DNA from: Streptomyces sp. I6
GTDB lineage: Bacteria > Actinomycetota > Actinomycetes > Streptomycetales > Streptomycetaceae
Assembly: GCA_003725745.1 (NCBI GenBank)
Contig: RHDP01000001.1
Location: forward strand, 1,047,001 to 1,111,000
Reading direction: 5' to 3'
DNA length: 64,000 nt
Shown here: one piece after another, positions 18,904 through 27,673 of the stretch
How the letters are laid out: the number at the start of each line of letters is the position of its first letter
Position numbering within the stretch: position 1 is the stretch's first letter
The notes under the pieces: generated by a model
What the model saw: the letters and a program-made list of their open reading frames with translations, nothing else
What the model was told of the DNA's origin: nothing
The model's database searches: none
Program-made: the position numbers and the translations under genes

Positions 18904-19989
18904 TCAGCCGATCTCGGCGCCGAGCACCCGCAACGCCTCCGTCACGGGCTGGAAGAACGTCTCGCCGCCCGCGGAGCAGTCACCGCTGCCGCCGGAGGTC
19001 AGCCCGATCGCGGCGTCCTCGGCGAAGAGCGAGCCCCCGCTGTCGCCTGGCTCGGCGCAGACGTTCGTCTGGATCAGGCCGTTGACGATCCGGCCGTCGC
19101 CGTAGTTCACGGTGGCGTCGAGGCCGGTGACCTCGCCGTCGTGGACCCGGGTGGTCGAGCCGCTGCGGGTCACCCGCATGCCGACGGTCGCGTCGCCCGC
19201 CCTGGTGATCTGCTGGGTACCGCCGTCGTAGAGGTTCACCTCGCTCGGCTGGGCGGTGTCGCCGCTGTGCTTGACCAGCGCGAAGTCGTCCTCGGGGAAC
19301 CGCGAGTCGAGCATGCTGCCGATCGCGGCGCCGCCCGCGGAGTCCGACCACTCGCTGCCGGTCCCGCCGCAGTGCCCGGCCGTGATGAAGTGCGGGGCGC
19401 CGTCCTTGACGACGTTGAAGCCGAGCGAACAGCGGCCGCCGCCACTGTGGATGGCGTCGCCGCCGGCGGCGAAGGGCTTGAACTCCCCGGCCGTCCTTCT
19501 CAGCTCCGCCTTCTCCCCGAGGCTCTCGACGACCTCCTGGAGCTTCACCAGGTCCGCGCCCCCGACCGTGCGGTCGGCGGTGACGACCACCTTGTTGGTC
19601 ACCGGGTCGCCGGCCCACGAGGTGCCCGGGATGGTGGCCCGGTCGCTGAGGGTCTGCCGGGCGGCCCTCAGCTCCGCCAGCGAGTTCTCGACGACTCTCG
19701 CCCTGCCTCCGGCCTCGCGGACGGCATCCGCCGCCGCGTCGTCCACCACGTTCACCACCAGGGCCTTGGTCCCGGCGTCGTAGTAGGCGCCGGCCACTCC
19801 GCCGCCCAGGCTCCCGCTGAGCGTCGAGGCGAGGTTTCCGGCCGCCGAGGCGGAGAGCGTCCGCACCGTGACCGCCGGCCTGTCCTCGCCGGCGTTCGCA
19901 GTCTGGAAGGTGACGCCGGCCGCCACGAGAGCGGCGGCGGCTCCACCTGCCGCCGCCGCGCGCCTCTTGGGTATGCGTCGGTGCTTCAC
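18904..19989 (-). CDS. Secreted S1 (streptogrisin/alpha-lytic-type) serine protease with pro-region
   Basis: A 361-residue preproprotease. A basic start and hydrophobic segment (about residues 8-30) form the signal peptide. Residues of about 40-165 are the alpha-lytic-type pro-domain that folds the enzyme. The mature chymotrypsin-like domain starts near residue 170. The catalytic triad is visible as His206 (ITAGHC), Asp235 (DDFALVKHS) and Ser317 (GDSGGS), with paired Cys in RCSLGFN, GHC, NVCAEPG and GDCS. The GTG at 19989 follows a strong AGGAGGT site. Secreted proteases of this kind digest environmental protein and some process other exported proteins. A second such gene lies at 32180-33084, on the other side of the RiPP locus. 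Confidence 0.92.
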   Translation of the reverse strand: MKHRRIPKRRAAAAGGAAAALVAAGVTFQTANAGEDRPAVTVRTLSASAAGNLASTLSGSLGGGVAGAYYDAGTKALVVNVVDDAAADAVREAGGRARVVENSLAELRAARQTLSDRATIPGTSWAGDPVTNKVVVTADRTVGGADLVKLQEVVESLGEKAELRRTAGEFKPFAAGGDAIHSGGGRCSLGFNVVKDGAPHFITAGHCGGTGSEWSDSAGGAAIGSMLDSRFPEDDFALVKHSGDTAQPSEVNLYDGGTQQITRAGDATVGMRVTRSGSTTRVHDGEVTGLDATVNYGDGRIVNGLIQTNVCAEPGDSGGSLFAEDAAIGLTSGGSGDCSAGGETFFQPVTEALRVLGAEIG

Positions 19990-20400
19990 GTAGTACCTCC
20001 TGTGGGGGGCCGCGAACGGGCAAGTGGGGTACCCGGACGCGGAGGATCGGGCGCCCACTATTCCGATACGCGTCGGCAGCACACAAGGTCGACTTCAGGA
20101 CGCGCACACGAGAACGACAATGCGCCCTCTGCTTCTTCACGACCCCCCGCCCGTACAGGTCGGTTCCGTTCGCGAACACCCCGCGCTACCGGGCCCTGGC
20201 CAGCGCGTAAGGACTAGTCCTGTCCGGATCCCCGTACCCGACGGGCTCATTGGGGACTTACGCCGGCATCGCTCCGGCGGGTAATCATCAAGGGGCGGGG
20301 AATGCCAGGACGGTACCGCCGCGCAGCGCACATGTGCACGGCACTCAGGGAAGGTGCGGCATCTCCGGATCCGCGGAGGCCCACGGCGAAGGAGGCGGGG
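19990..20400. other. Divergent promoter region between protease and hydrolase genes
   Basis: No gene is supported. Two perfect palindromes stand out: GTTCGCGAAC (20168-20177) and AGGACTAGTCCT (20210-20221). They lie 180-220 bases from both start codons and could bind a regulator of either gene. An alternative earlier start for the hydrolase at 20302 would shorten this region. Confidence 0.4.
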
Positions 20401-21297
20401 GTGCGGCGTCGGGTGCGCGCGTCGGACGGGCGGCATCTGATGGTGGAGCGCCTGGGGGATCCGCGGGGCAGACCGGTCTTCCTGCTGCACGGCACTCCGG
20501 GCAGCCGCCTGGGACCGGCGCCGCGCGGCATGGTGCTGTACCAGCGGGGGATGCAGCTGATCGCCTACGACCGTCCGGGATACGGCGGTTCGGACCGGCT
20601 GGCCGGCCGCAACGTGGCGGATGTGGCCGGGGACGTACGGGCGATCGCCGACGCCCTGGGCCTGGACCGGTTCGCGGTGGTGGGGCGCTCCGGCGGCGCA
20701 CCCCACGCCCTGGCCTGTGCGGCGCTGCTGCCCGACCGGGTCACCAGGGCCGCGGCGCTGGTGACGCTCGCGCCGCGGGACGCGGACGGTCTGGACTGGT
20801 TCGAGGGCATGGCGGCGTCGAACGTGCTCGAGTACACAAGGGCCACGGTCGACCCCGACGGGCTCACGGCGCGGTTCATCATCCGCTCGGCGGAGATCCG
20901 GCGCGACCCGGTCCGGCTCCTGGACGACCTGCGCAGGGAACTCACCGATTCGGACCGGATGGTCGTCGCGGACGCCGGCGTGCGGTCGATGCTGCTGCGC
21001 AACTACCAGGAGGCGCTGCGCACCTCGCCGTACGGCTGGATCGACGACGCCCTCGCCTTCTGCGGCCCCTGGGGCTTCGACCCCGCCGGCATCACCGCGC
21101 CCGTGCTGCTGTGGCACGGCGAGAAGGACAGGTTCTCACCCGTCGGCCACTCCCGCTGGCTGGCGCAGCGGATCCCGGGGGTGACGGCCGTGCTGGAGCC
21201 GGCCGCGGCCCACTTCGACGCGCTGCACGCGCTCCCCCGGATCCTCACCTGGCTGCTGGAGGACCACCCGGGGAACACCCGCCGGCCGGGCGGCTGA
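20401..21297 (+). CDS. Alpha/beta-fold hydrolase (cytoplasmic)
   Basis: A 298-residue alpha/beta hydrolase. It shows the oxyanion segment FLLHGTPGSR near residue 27, the nucleophile elbow VVGRSGGAPHAL with Ser97, a late acidic residue in VLLWHGEKDRFSP and the active-site His in AAAHFDALH. No signal peptide or membrane helix is seen, so it should be cytoplasmic. Substrates in this broad family range from esters to epoxides and cannot be inferred. The GTG at 20401 was chosen because AAGGAGG precedes it at ideal spacing; ATGs at 20302 and 20332 are weaker options. Its 3' end merges into a 45-base tandem repeat. Confidence 0.85.
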   Translation: MRRRVRASDGRHLMVERLGDPRGRPVFLLHGTPGSRLGPAPRGMVLYQRGMQLIAYDRPGYGGSDRLAGRNVADVAGDVRAIADALGLDRFAVVGRSGGAPHALACAALLPDRVTRAAALVTLAPRDADGLDWFEGMAASNVLEYTRATVDPDGLTARFIIRSAEIRRDPVRLLDDLRRELTDSDRMVVADAGVRSMLLRNYQEALRTSPYGWIDDALAFCGPWGFDPAGITAPVLLWHGEKDRFSPVGHSRWLAQRIPGVTAVLEPAAAHFDALHALPRILTWLLEDHPGNTRRPGG

Positions 21298-21385
21298 AGC
21301 GATCCCGGCACCCCGGGAAACACCCACCAGGCGACCAGCCGAAGCGATCCCGGCACCCCGGCGAACACCCACCAGGCGACCAGCC
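21296..21385. repeat. 45-bp tandem repeat derived from the hydrolase 3' end
   Basis: Two near-identical 45-base units (21296-21340 and 21341-21385, two differences) begin GAAGCGATCCCGGCACCCCG. The last roughly 40 bases of the hydrolase gene (from about 21254) are a diverged third copy, so the repeat seems to have arisen by duplication of the gene end. It lies just past the stop codon. Confidence 0.75.
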
Positions 21386-21492
21386 GAAGCGTCCGCTGCC
21401 GCGCGCCGAGGCCACCGGGCCCGCGGCCTCCCCGCCCCGCGGGGCGCGGGGAACCGGGCCGCCAGCCCGCCCTCCCCTCGGGGACGGAAGGC

Positions 21493-21521
21493 GCCCGCTC
21501 CCCTCCGGGGGAGGAGCGGGC
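21493..21521 (-). terminator. Hairpin terminator after fxsT
   Basis: GCCCGCTCC and its complement GGAGCGGGC flank a CCTCC/GGAGG-containing core. The hairpin lies just past the fxsT stop at 21531, where the operon would end, and also serves the convergent hydrolase gene. Confidence 0.65.
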
Positions 21522-21530
21522 CCTGAGCGG

Positions 21531-24500
21531 TCAGACGGCCAGCGGTTCCAGGTCGCGATGGGTTCTGCGCTCGTCCTTGGCGATCCGGGTCAGCGCGTGA
21601 TCCTCACCCAGCAGCCGCGCCAGTTCATCCGCCGTCTCCGCCCGCAGCGCCGCCGCCTCGTCCTTGCGGCCCAGCGAACTGAGGGTGACGGCGATGTTGG
21701 AGGAGACGGCGAGGACCTCGGGGTGGTGCACGCCCAGGACCTCGCGCAGCCTCGTCACCGCCCGCCGCTCGGTCTCCAGCGCCGACTCCAGCTCGCCCAG
21801 GTCGGCTCGGGCGTTGGCGAGGTTGACGGTGCAGAACAGCGTGTGCGGGTGGGCCGTGCCGAGGACGTCCGTCATCCGGCGGACGGTGGCCAGCAGCAGT
21901 TGCTCGGCGGTCTCGGGCTCGCCGCAGCCCCACTGGTAGATCCCGAGGTTGTTGATCGCGGCGAGGGTGTAGGGGTGCTTCCCGCCCGGCACCTTCGTGT
22001 ACTGGTCGACGACCTCCTGGGCCAGGTCCCGGGCCGCCACCGGTTCCCCCGCCGCGAACAGGTCGGCCGCCAGGTTCAGATCACAGGCGAGGGAGTCCGG
22101 GTTGGCCGAGGTGTACTTGGCGCGGTAGCGGTTGCGGGTGGCCGTCGTCAGCCGGCGGGCGTCCTCCAGCCGGCCGGCCCGCCGCAGGGACACCGCGAGG
22201 CTCTTGCCCGCCGCCAGGGTGCCGGGGAAGACGCGGCCGAGGGTCCGCTTGTAGCTGTCGTAGGTGCGGCTGAGGAGGCTGACGGAGTCCTCGTACCGGC
22301 CGACCTCCCGCAGGTCGCGGGCCAGCGAGGTGGCGGAGGAGAGCGTGTACGGATGCTCGGGGCCGAGTACCTCGGTACGGCGGTCGAAGACGTCCTGGTC
22401 GATCTCGCGGGCCCGCGCGTACTGGCCGACCATCCGCAGGTTCAGCGCCAGGTTGTTGGCGGCGGCCAGGGTGCGCGGGTGGGACTCGTGGAAGATCTGG
22501 CTGAACCCCTCGTGCGCCTCGGTGGCCAGTTCCATGGCCTTGCCGTACTGGCCGAGGGTGCCGAGGTCCATCGCCAGCCCGCTGGTGGTCATGTACGTGT
22601 GCGGGTGCGACGGGCCGAGCACGGCGCGCTGGCGTTCCAGGGTGACCTCGTCCAGCTCCCTGGCCTCCACGTAGCGGCCCTGGGAGCGGAAGATGTTGGA
22701 GAGGTGGAAGCGCAGGTACAGGTACTGCAGGTCGTCGTTGCCGAGCATCTCCCGCCAGACCTCGCGCAGATCGTCGCCGAGGGCGCCGGCGGCCTGCCAG
22801 TCACCGCGCTTCCAGAGGTAGCGCACCCGGTCGATGAGCAGTCGGCGGGTCTCGGGCTCCTTGCAGTAGCGGGCCTCGGAGGGGCCGAGATGCGGCCAGA
22901 TGGTGCTGAACCGCGGCCAGGTCTCGGGGTTGTCGATCGGCTCGTCGTCGTCGGGCCGGGCGCCGGCGAGGACGCGGTGGACGGCGTGCTGGGCGTCCCG
23001 CTGCTCCTCCTCGCTGAGCTGGGCCCGGATGACGGCCTGCACCAGCCGGTGCACCTGGATGGAGTTGGAGACCTGGTCGACCTTGGCGAGGGCGAACCGG
23101 CCGATCTCGCGGATGACGCGGCCGAGTACGAGCTTCTCCTGGAGGGAGGGGTCGTACGGCTTGAGCGCGTCGATCATCTCCTTGCTGTAGAGGAGGTTCG
23201 CCGAGATCGGCTCGGGGGCGAAGAAGGCGCAGAGCTGGAGCAGCCGCACCGCGGCCGGCGAGCGCTCCTTGAGGCGCTCGATGGAGACGTTCCAGGTCGC
23301 GGCTACCGGCTCCGGGTAGCCGGCGGGCTGGTTGAGTGCGAGGACGCGGGGCGCCTGCTGGGCGAGCTGCTCCAGGTAGGCGGCGACGGGCGTGGCGGTC
23401 TCGGCGATCCATGCGGCGGCCTGCTCGACGGCGAGCGGCAGGTCGCCGACGGCGGCGGCGACCTGGTCGGCGTCCTGCGGGGTGAGTCCGGGTGCGCGGC
23501 GCTGGAGGTGCTCGACGGACTCCTCGCGGAGGAAGACGTCGACGGGCAGGGCGTCGCCGTACTGGGACCAGGTCTGGTTCCTGGAGGTGACGAGGATGTG
23601 GCCGCCGCTCGGGAAGAACCGCTTGAGCTGCTCGGGGTCGTCGGCGTTGTCGAAGACCAGCAGCCAGCGGGAGGTCGGCACGCCCCGCCTGAGCAGGTCG
23701 ACCGCCTCCTGCGAGGCGGCGGCCATGTCCTCGCCGCCCTGGGCGCCGAGGCGGGTGGCGAGTTCGGCGAGTCCGGCGACGACGTCGTCGGTCTGCTCGG
23801 AGGAGATCCACCACACCAGGTCGTAGTCGGCCATGAAGCGGTGCACGTACTCCAGCGCGACCTGGGTCTTGCCGACGCCGCCGAGGCCGTACAGCGTCTG
23901 GGGCTGCGGCAGTACGACGGCCATGCCGCCGCTGAGCTGGTCCCGCATCCGCTCCAGGACCAGGGACCGGCCGGTGAAGCCGGGGTTGCGGGCGGGCGCG
24001 TTCCAGATCTTCGGGACGGTTCCGGGGAAGCGCGGGCCGGGCGCGACCCCGTCGGTGAGCTGGACCGGACGGTCGAGCGCGCGCAGCAGCGCGCTGGTGG
24101 CGTGCACCTCGTCGAGGCGGAAGAGGTCGACGGGGTTGCGGTCGATGTAGGGGGCGGTGAGGCGTACGTCGCCGACGCGCAGCGGCAGCAGATGGCGGCC
24201 GCGGCCCCCGCCCGGGTCCTCGGCCGCGGCCCGTTCCCACACCCGCACGGCGCGGGCCGACTTGAGGTAGGCGCTGGAGAGCAGGACGACCGTGCGGGCG
24301 GCGTTCTCGGGTGCGGGGAGGGCGGCGCCGTCCCCGGGCGGTTCCGCCGAGACGTCGCGCGGCACGACCCGGAACCCGGCGCGGGTGAGGACGGACTCGA
24401 TCCAGTCGGCCCACATCCGGTTCTCGGCGACGTAGCTGAGGAACAGGTCGGCGGGCAGTGCGGGCCGGCGGCGGGTGAAGGCGTCCCTGATCCGCAGCCT

Positions 24501-25462
24501 GATCTCCTCGCCGACGGTGGGCATGGCGGTGATCTCCCCTTCGGTGATGACGGCGGTGAGCCGTTCGAAGGCGGAGAGCAGGGAGTTGGTGAGTCCGGCC
24601 TCGTCGCCGAAGGTGGCGAGGGTCTCCTCGTAGGCGTAGTAGGGGCGGTACGGGATCTCCACGGCGCCCCAGTAGGAGGTGAGGTCCTCGCCGGACAGAC
24701 CGGTGGGGAACCGGTCGAACTTCAACCGGGCCAGGGCGCGTCCGGCGTCGGCCTTCTCCTTCTCGCCCTCGTCGATGCGCATGGGGACGGGCAGGACGCG
24801 GATGCCGCGGCCGCCGTAGCGCTCGTCGATCTGGCGGGCGACGGCGGCGGCGCCGTCGATGGACTGGTCGCTGAGGGTGAAGCAGTCGACGAGGACGTCC
24901 GGGAGGTGGACGGTGCAGATGTCCGCGATGTCGCTGAGCCCGGTGCGGCTGTCGATGAGGACGTAGTCGTAGTTGGCCTTCATGTCGTCGCGCAGCGCGT
25001 CGAAGAAGTGCCCGCCGCCGAGCCGGTCGTAGAAGTTGTCCCAGTCGAAGGTGGAGACGGTCGCCGAGTACTCGCGGTTCTGCCTGCCCGCCGAGACGAA
25101 GTCGAGGGTGCCGCCCTCGGGGAACTCCCAGCCGAGGTTCTCGGGGGTGAGGGAGACGGCGTGCGGCTGGATGCGCGCGTAGTCCCGGTGCCAGTCGTCG
25201 GGACGCTGCACGGGGCTCGTCGCTGCCCAGGCGTACTCGGTGATCAGGTCGATGACACCGGTGGTGGCGCCGAGCGTGGACGGGTCGAGGAAGGGGTGGA
25301 AGAAGCGGTGCAGGCCGGGCGCCTCGAGGTCCCAGTCGACGGCGAGGACCCGCCTGCCGTTCGCGGCGAGTATCCAGGCGGTGTTGGCCATGGCCATCGT
25401 CCGCCCGGTTCCCCCTTGTAGGAGTAGAACGTGACGATGCGTCCGTCACGACTGGCTGTCAT
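21531..25462 (-). CDS. fxsT: FxSxx-COOH system ParA-like/TIR/NB-ARC/TPR protein FxsT, one frameshift as read
   Basis: About 1310 residues. The N-terminus is a ParA/MinD-like domain: deviant P-loop KGGTGRTM once the frame is restored, then VLAVDWDLEAPG and the switch DYVLIDSRTG. A TIR-like segment follows near residue 340 (ADLFLSYVAENRMWADWI). An NB-ARC type ATPase has P-loop LYGLGGVGKTQVALEYVHRF near 490 and Walker B WLLVFDNADD. The C-terminal half is a series of tetratricopeptide repeats, each with an HP-T-type motif. This is the large TPR protein conserved in FxSxx-COOH RiPP loci, with an architecture like bacterial STAND/NLR immune proteins. The frame breaks in the C-run 25411-25415; one added base restores it. 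The ATG at 25462 overlaps fxsC by 17 bases. Confidence 0.85.
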
Positions 25463-26877
25463 CCGTGTCCTCCGCATCCGGCGCATGGTCGAGCGTGTCG
25501 GGGATGTAGTGCGTGGTGGCGTACTCGGCCGCCATGGGGCCGCGCAGCCTCGGACGTTCGGTGTGGCTGCCGCCGGCGGGCGGGTAGACCTGGGCGTGGC
25601 GCAGGTACTGCTGGGCGGCCGCCTCCACGACCTGGGGAGGATCTGGCCGAACGCCTCCATGCTCGGTACGCCGCGGGCGGCGGCGCGGCAGGCCGCGCGG
25701 CCCTGGCCCAGCTTGGTCGGCAGGGTCTGGGCGAGCTTGGCGCCGAGGACGCCCTCGGCGCCGCGGCTCTGGTGGTCGTCGCGGTTGAAGGGGACCACGA
25801 TACTGACCCAGGGCCGGTTCTCGGCGTCGAAGGCGGCGAGCTGCTCGCGTCTGTCGTCGTCCTCCAGGGCCCAGCGGTCGACGATGAGCAGCTCCGGTCT
25901 GGTGGGCGCCTGCTTGCTGTCGAGGGGTGCGCTGTCGTGGTCGAACGAGGCTATGGTGGCTTGGTAGTTGAGGGTCCGCACCAGGTCGCGGGCGATATAG
26001 GCGAGCGGCCGGTGCGCCTCGGGGTAGTAGGGGTTCCAGTCCTGCGGCATGTCGCCGTAGTACTGCGGGTCGCGTCCCGGGGGAGGTCGTGCAGGGTCGG
26101 TGCGGCCACGGTCACCTGGATGGGTCGGGGCCGGTGCGGCGCGGGCCGGCGGGGCCGGGGGCCCGAAGGCGCTGGGGGCCTGCCGGTAGTCGAGGGGTCT
26201 GCTGGGCCCGACTGCGGTGGTGTCCGCGACGCTGACGATGCGTTTGGCGAGTTCGTAGACCGCCCGCTCGTACTCCTCGGCGAATATCCGGAGTTTGATC
26301 AGTCCGTAGAGCCCGTCGGTGACGTAGCGGTCGCCGAAGGCGCGGTGGTTGAACTGCAGCCGCTCGGCGGGGCCGGGTAGCTGCTCGGGGGGCACCGGCA
26401 CCCAGAGCGCGGGCACGATGGCCTCGGCGGGCCGGTTGCTCTTGGCCTGGTGGAAGATCTCCCGCTGGGCGAAGGCGTACCACTCCTTGCCGCACATCTC
26501 GCTGGCGAAATAGCGGGGGAGAACAGCGGTACGAACACCCGGCAGGTGGCGAGGACTTCGGCGAGGCGCTCGGACCACCCCTCACCGGAGCGTATCTCCC
26601 GGTCCATGAATCCCGCCTGCGCACCGGCGGGGAGATCCGTCATGGCCATCACATGGCCGCACAGGTCCCGGAAGAGCCGCTCCACCCACATGTCGGGATC
26701 CGGCACACCCGCCAGATACCTCGGTGTGTGCGCATAGCTCAGGAAGAAGTACGGCCGATGGTCCGCCGCACGCTGCTGCGATGACGCCTGCACACGCCCC
26801 CGTCCCGTATGAACACCCGCACTCGGTGGTGATGAGGTGCCGGCGGTTCCATCATTCCGGAGCAGACGTTGCTCCAT
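25446..26877 (-). CDS. fxsC: TIR-like protein FxsC of the FxSxx-COOH system, two frameshifts as read
   Basis: The N-terminal domain (after a roughly 40-residue tail) starts YFFLSYAHTPR and continues with GFMDREI, RVFVPLFSPRYF and SEMCGKEWYAF, the strand-helix pattern of TIR domains. A Pro-rich linker near residue 240 separates it from a C-terminal domain (LLIVDRWALEDDDRREQLAAFD, WVSIVVPFNRDD) found in FxsC proteins. The frame breaks at the G-runs 26515-26519 and 25634-25637. One restored base in each gives 477 residues ending Asp-Asp-Ser-Gln-Ser. The ATG at 26877 is used; a GTG at 26793 is the shorter alternative. No biochemical activity is established for FxsC. The TIR fold suggests NAD-linked or signalling chemistry, which is inference. 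Confidence 0.82.
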
Positions 26878-26897
26878 CCCCTGGTCCTTCGGTCAAA

Positions 26898-27673
26898 TCA
26901 ACGCCGCTTTCCGGACATCCACGTCACTGCATGGTCCACCGCATCGGTGATCGAGAACAAGGTCGCGTTCGTTCCCCCCAGTCGTCCCTGCTGTTCGATA
27001 TTCCGGGAGAAGGCGGCTCCGAGGTCCTCGAAATCACCGTCGTCGAGTTCGACGTCCAGGTATTCCGTCCATTCCGGGCCGTGCGCCCCGCGCACCACGC
27101 AGGCGTACCGGCGCAGCGGTGCGCCGGTACGGTACTCCGCCAGATGGAAGGCGGTGCAGACGGAGAACCCCACATTGATCATCAATACCCGCGCCCCTGC
27201 CCGGTAGAGCGCCCCGAGGGGGATTCCTCACCGAGGTGGCAGGTGAGCGGGTGCCGGGAGAGCAGCTCCCCCGCCCTCCGGCCGAGCGCGGCGAACGAGG
27301 TCTGGGGGTGGGCGCTGCGCACCGCGCCCCGGGCGGTCCGCACGGACTCGGCCAACCGGCCCATCCCGGTGCTCGGCGTGACGGCAGGGTCGAAGGCGGG
27401 CATCTTGGCCCGAAAGGCCGCCGCCTGAGTGGGTGTCATCCCGGCCACGCGCCGCAGATACGCGGAGGACGTGTCGGAGTTCTCGGGGGTGAAGGCGGGG
27501 ACCACGAGCGTGCCCTCCTCGCCGACGGCCCTCAGCAGGGCGTCGCGCAGCCCGGCGGCGTCCATGCCGGTGCCGCCGATGCCCGCGTGGACGAGGACCG
27601 TCTCCCCCGCCCGCAGCCCCAGTTCCGTCAGCCGCCGCGCGAGCCCGTCGCGTTCAGCGGCTCTGCCGGTCAC
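26898..27673 (-). CDS. AAC(3)-family acetyltransferase in the FxSxx-COOH locus, frameshifted as read
   Basis: A 258-residue protein of the aminoglycoside 3-N-acetyltransferase fold. The N-terminal VLVHAGIGGTG, the GTLVVPAFTPENSD strand and the active-site-type HPQTSFAALG motif are all present, followed by the C-terminal YLDVELDDGDFEDLG segment. AAC(3)-like genes recur beside fxsB in Streptomyces. Whether this one acylates an antibiotic or the peptide product is unknown, and the locus context favours peptide tailoring (inference). The frame breaks at the G-run 27218-27222. One restored base joins GEESP to LGALYRAGARVLMIN. The start overlaps fxsB by 20 bases, and fxsC begins 20 bases downstream. 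Confidence 0.82.

Noticed and set aside
20250-25421. A 1,723-codon open frame on the + strand across the hydrolase and fxsT region
   Set aside because: It is the antisense shadow of fxsT in a very GC-rich gene. The translation is Gly/Ala/Arg-rich with no domain, while the minus strand shows P-loops and TPRs.
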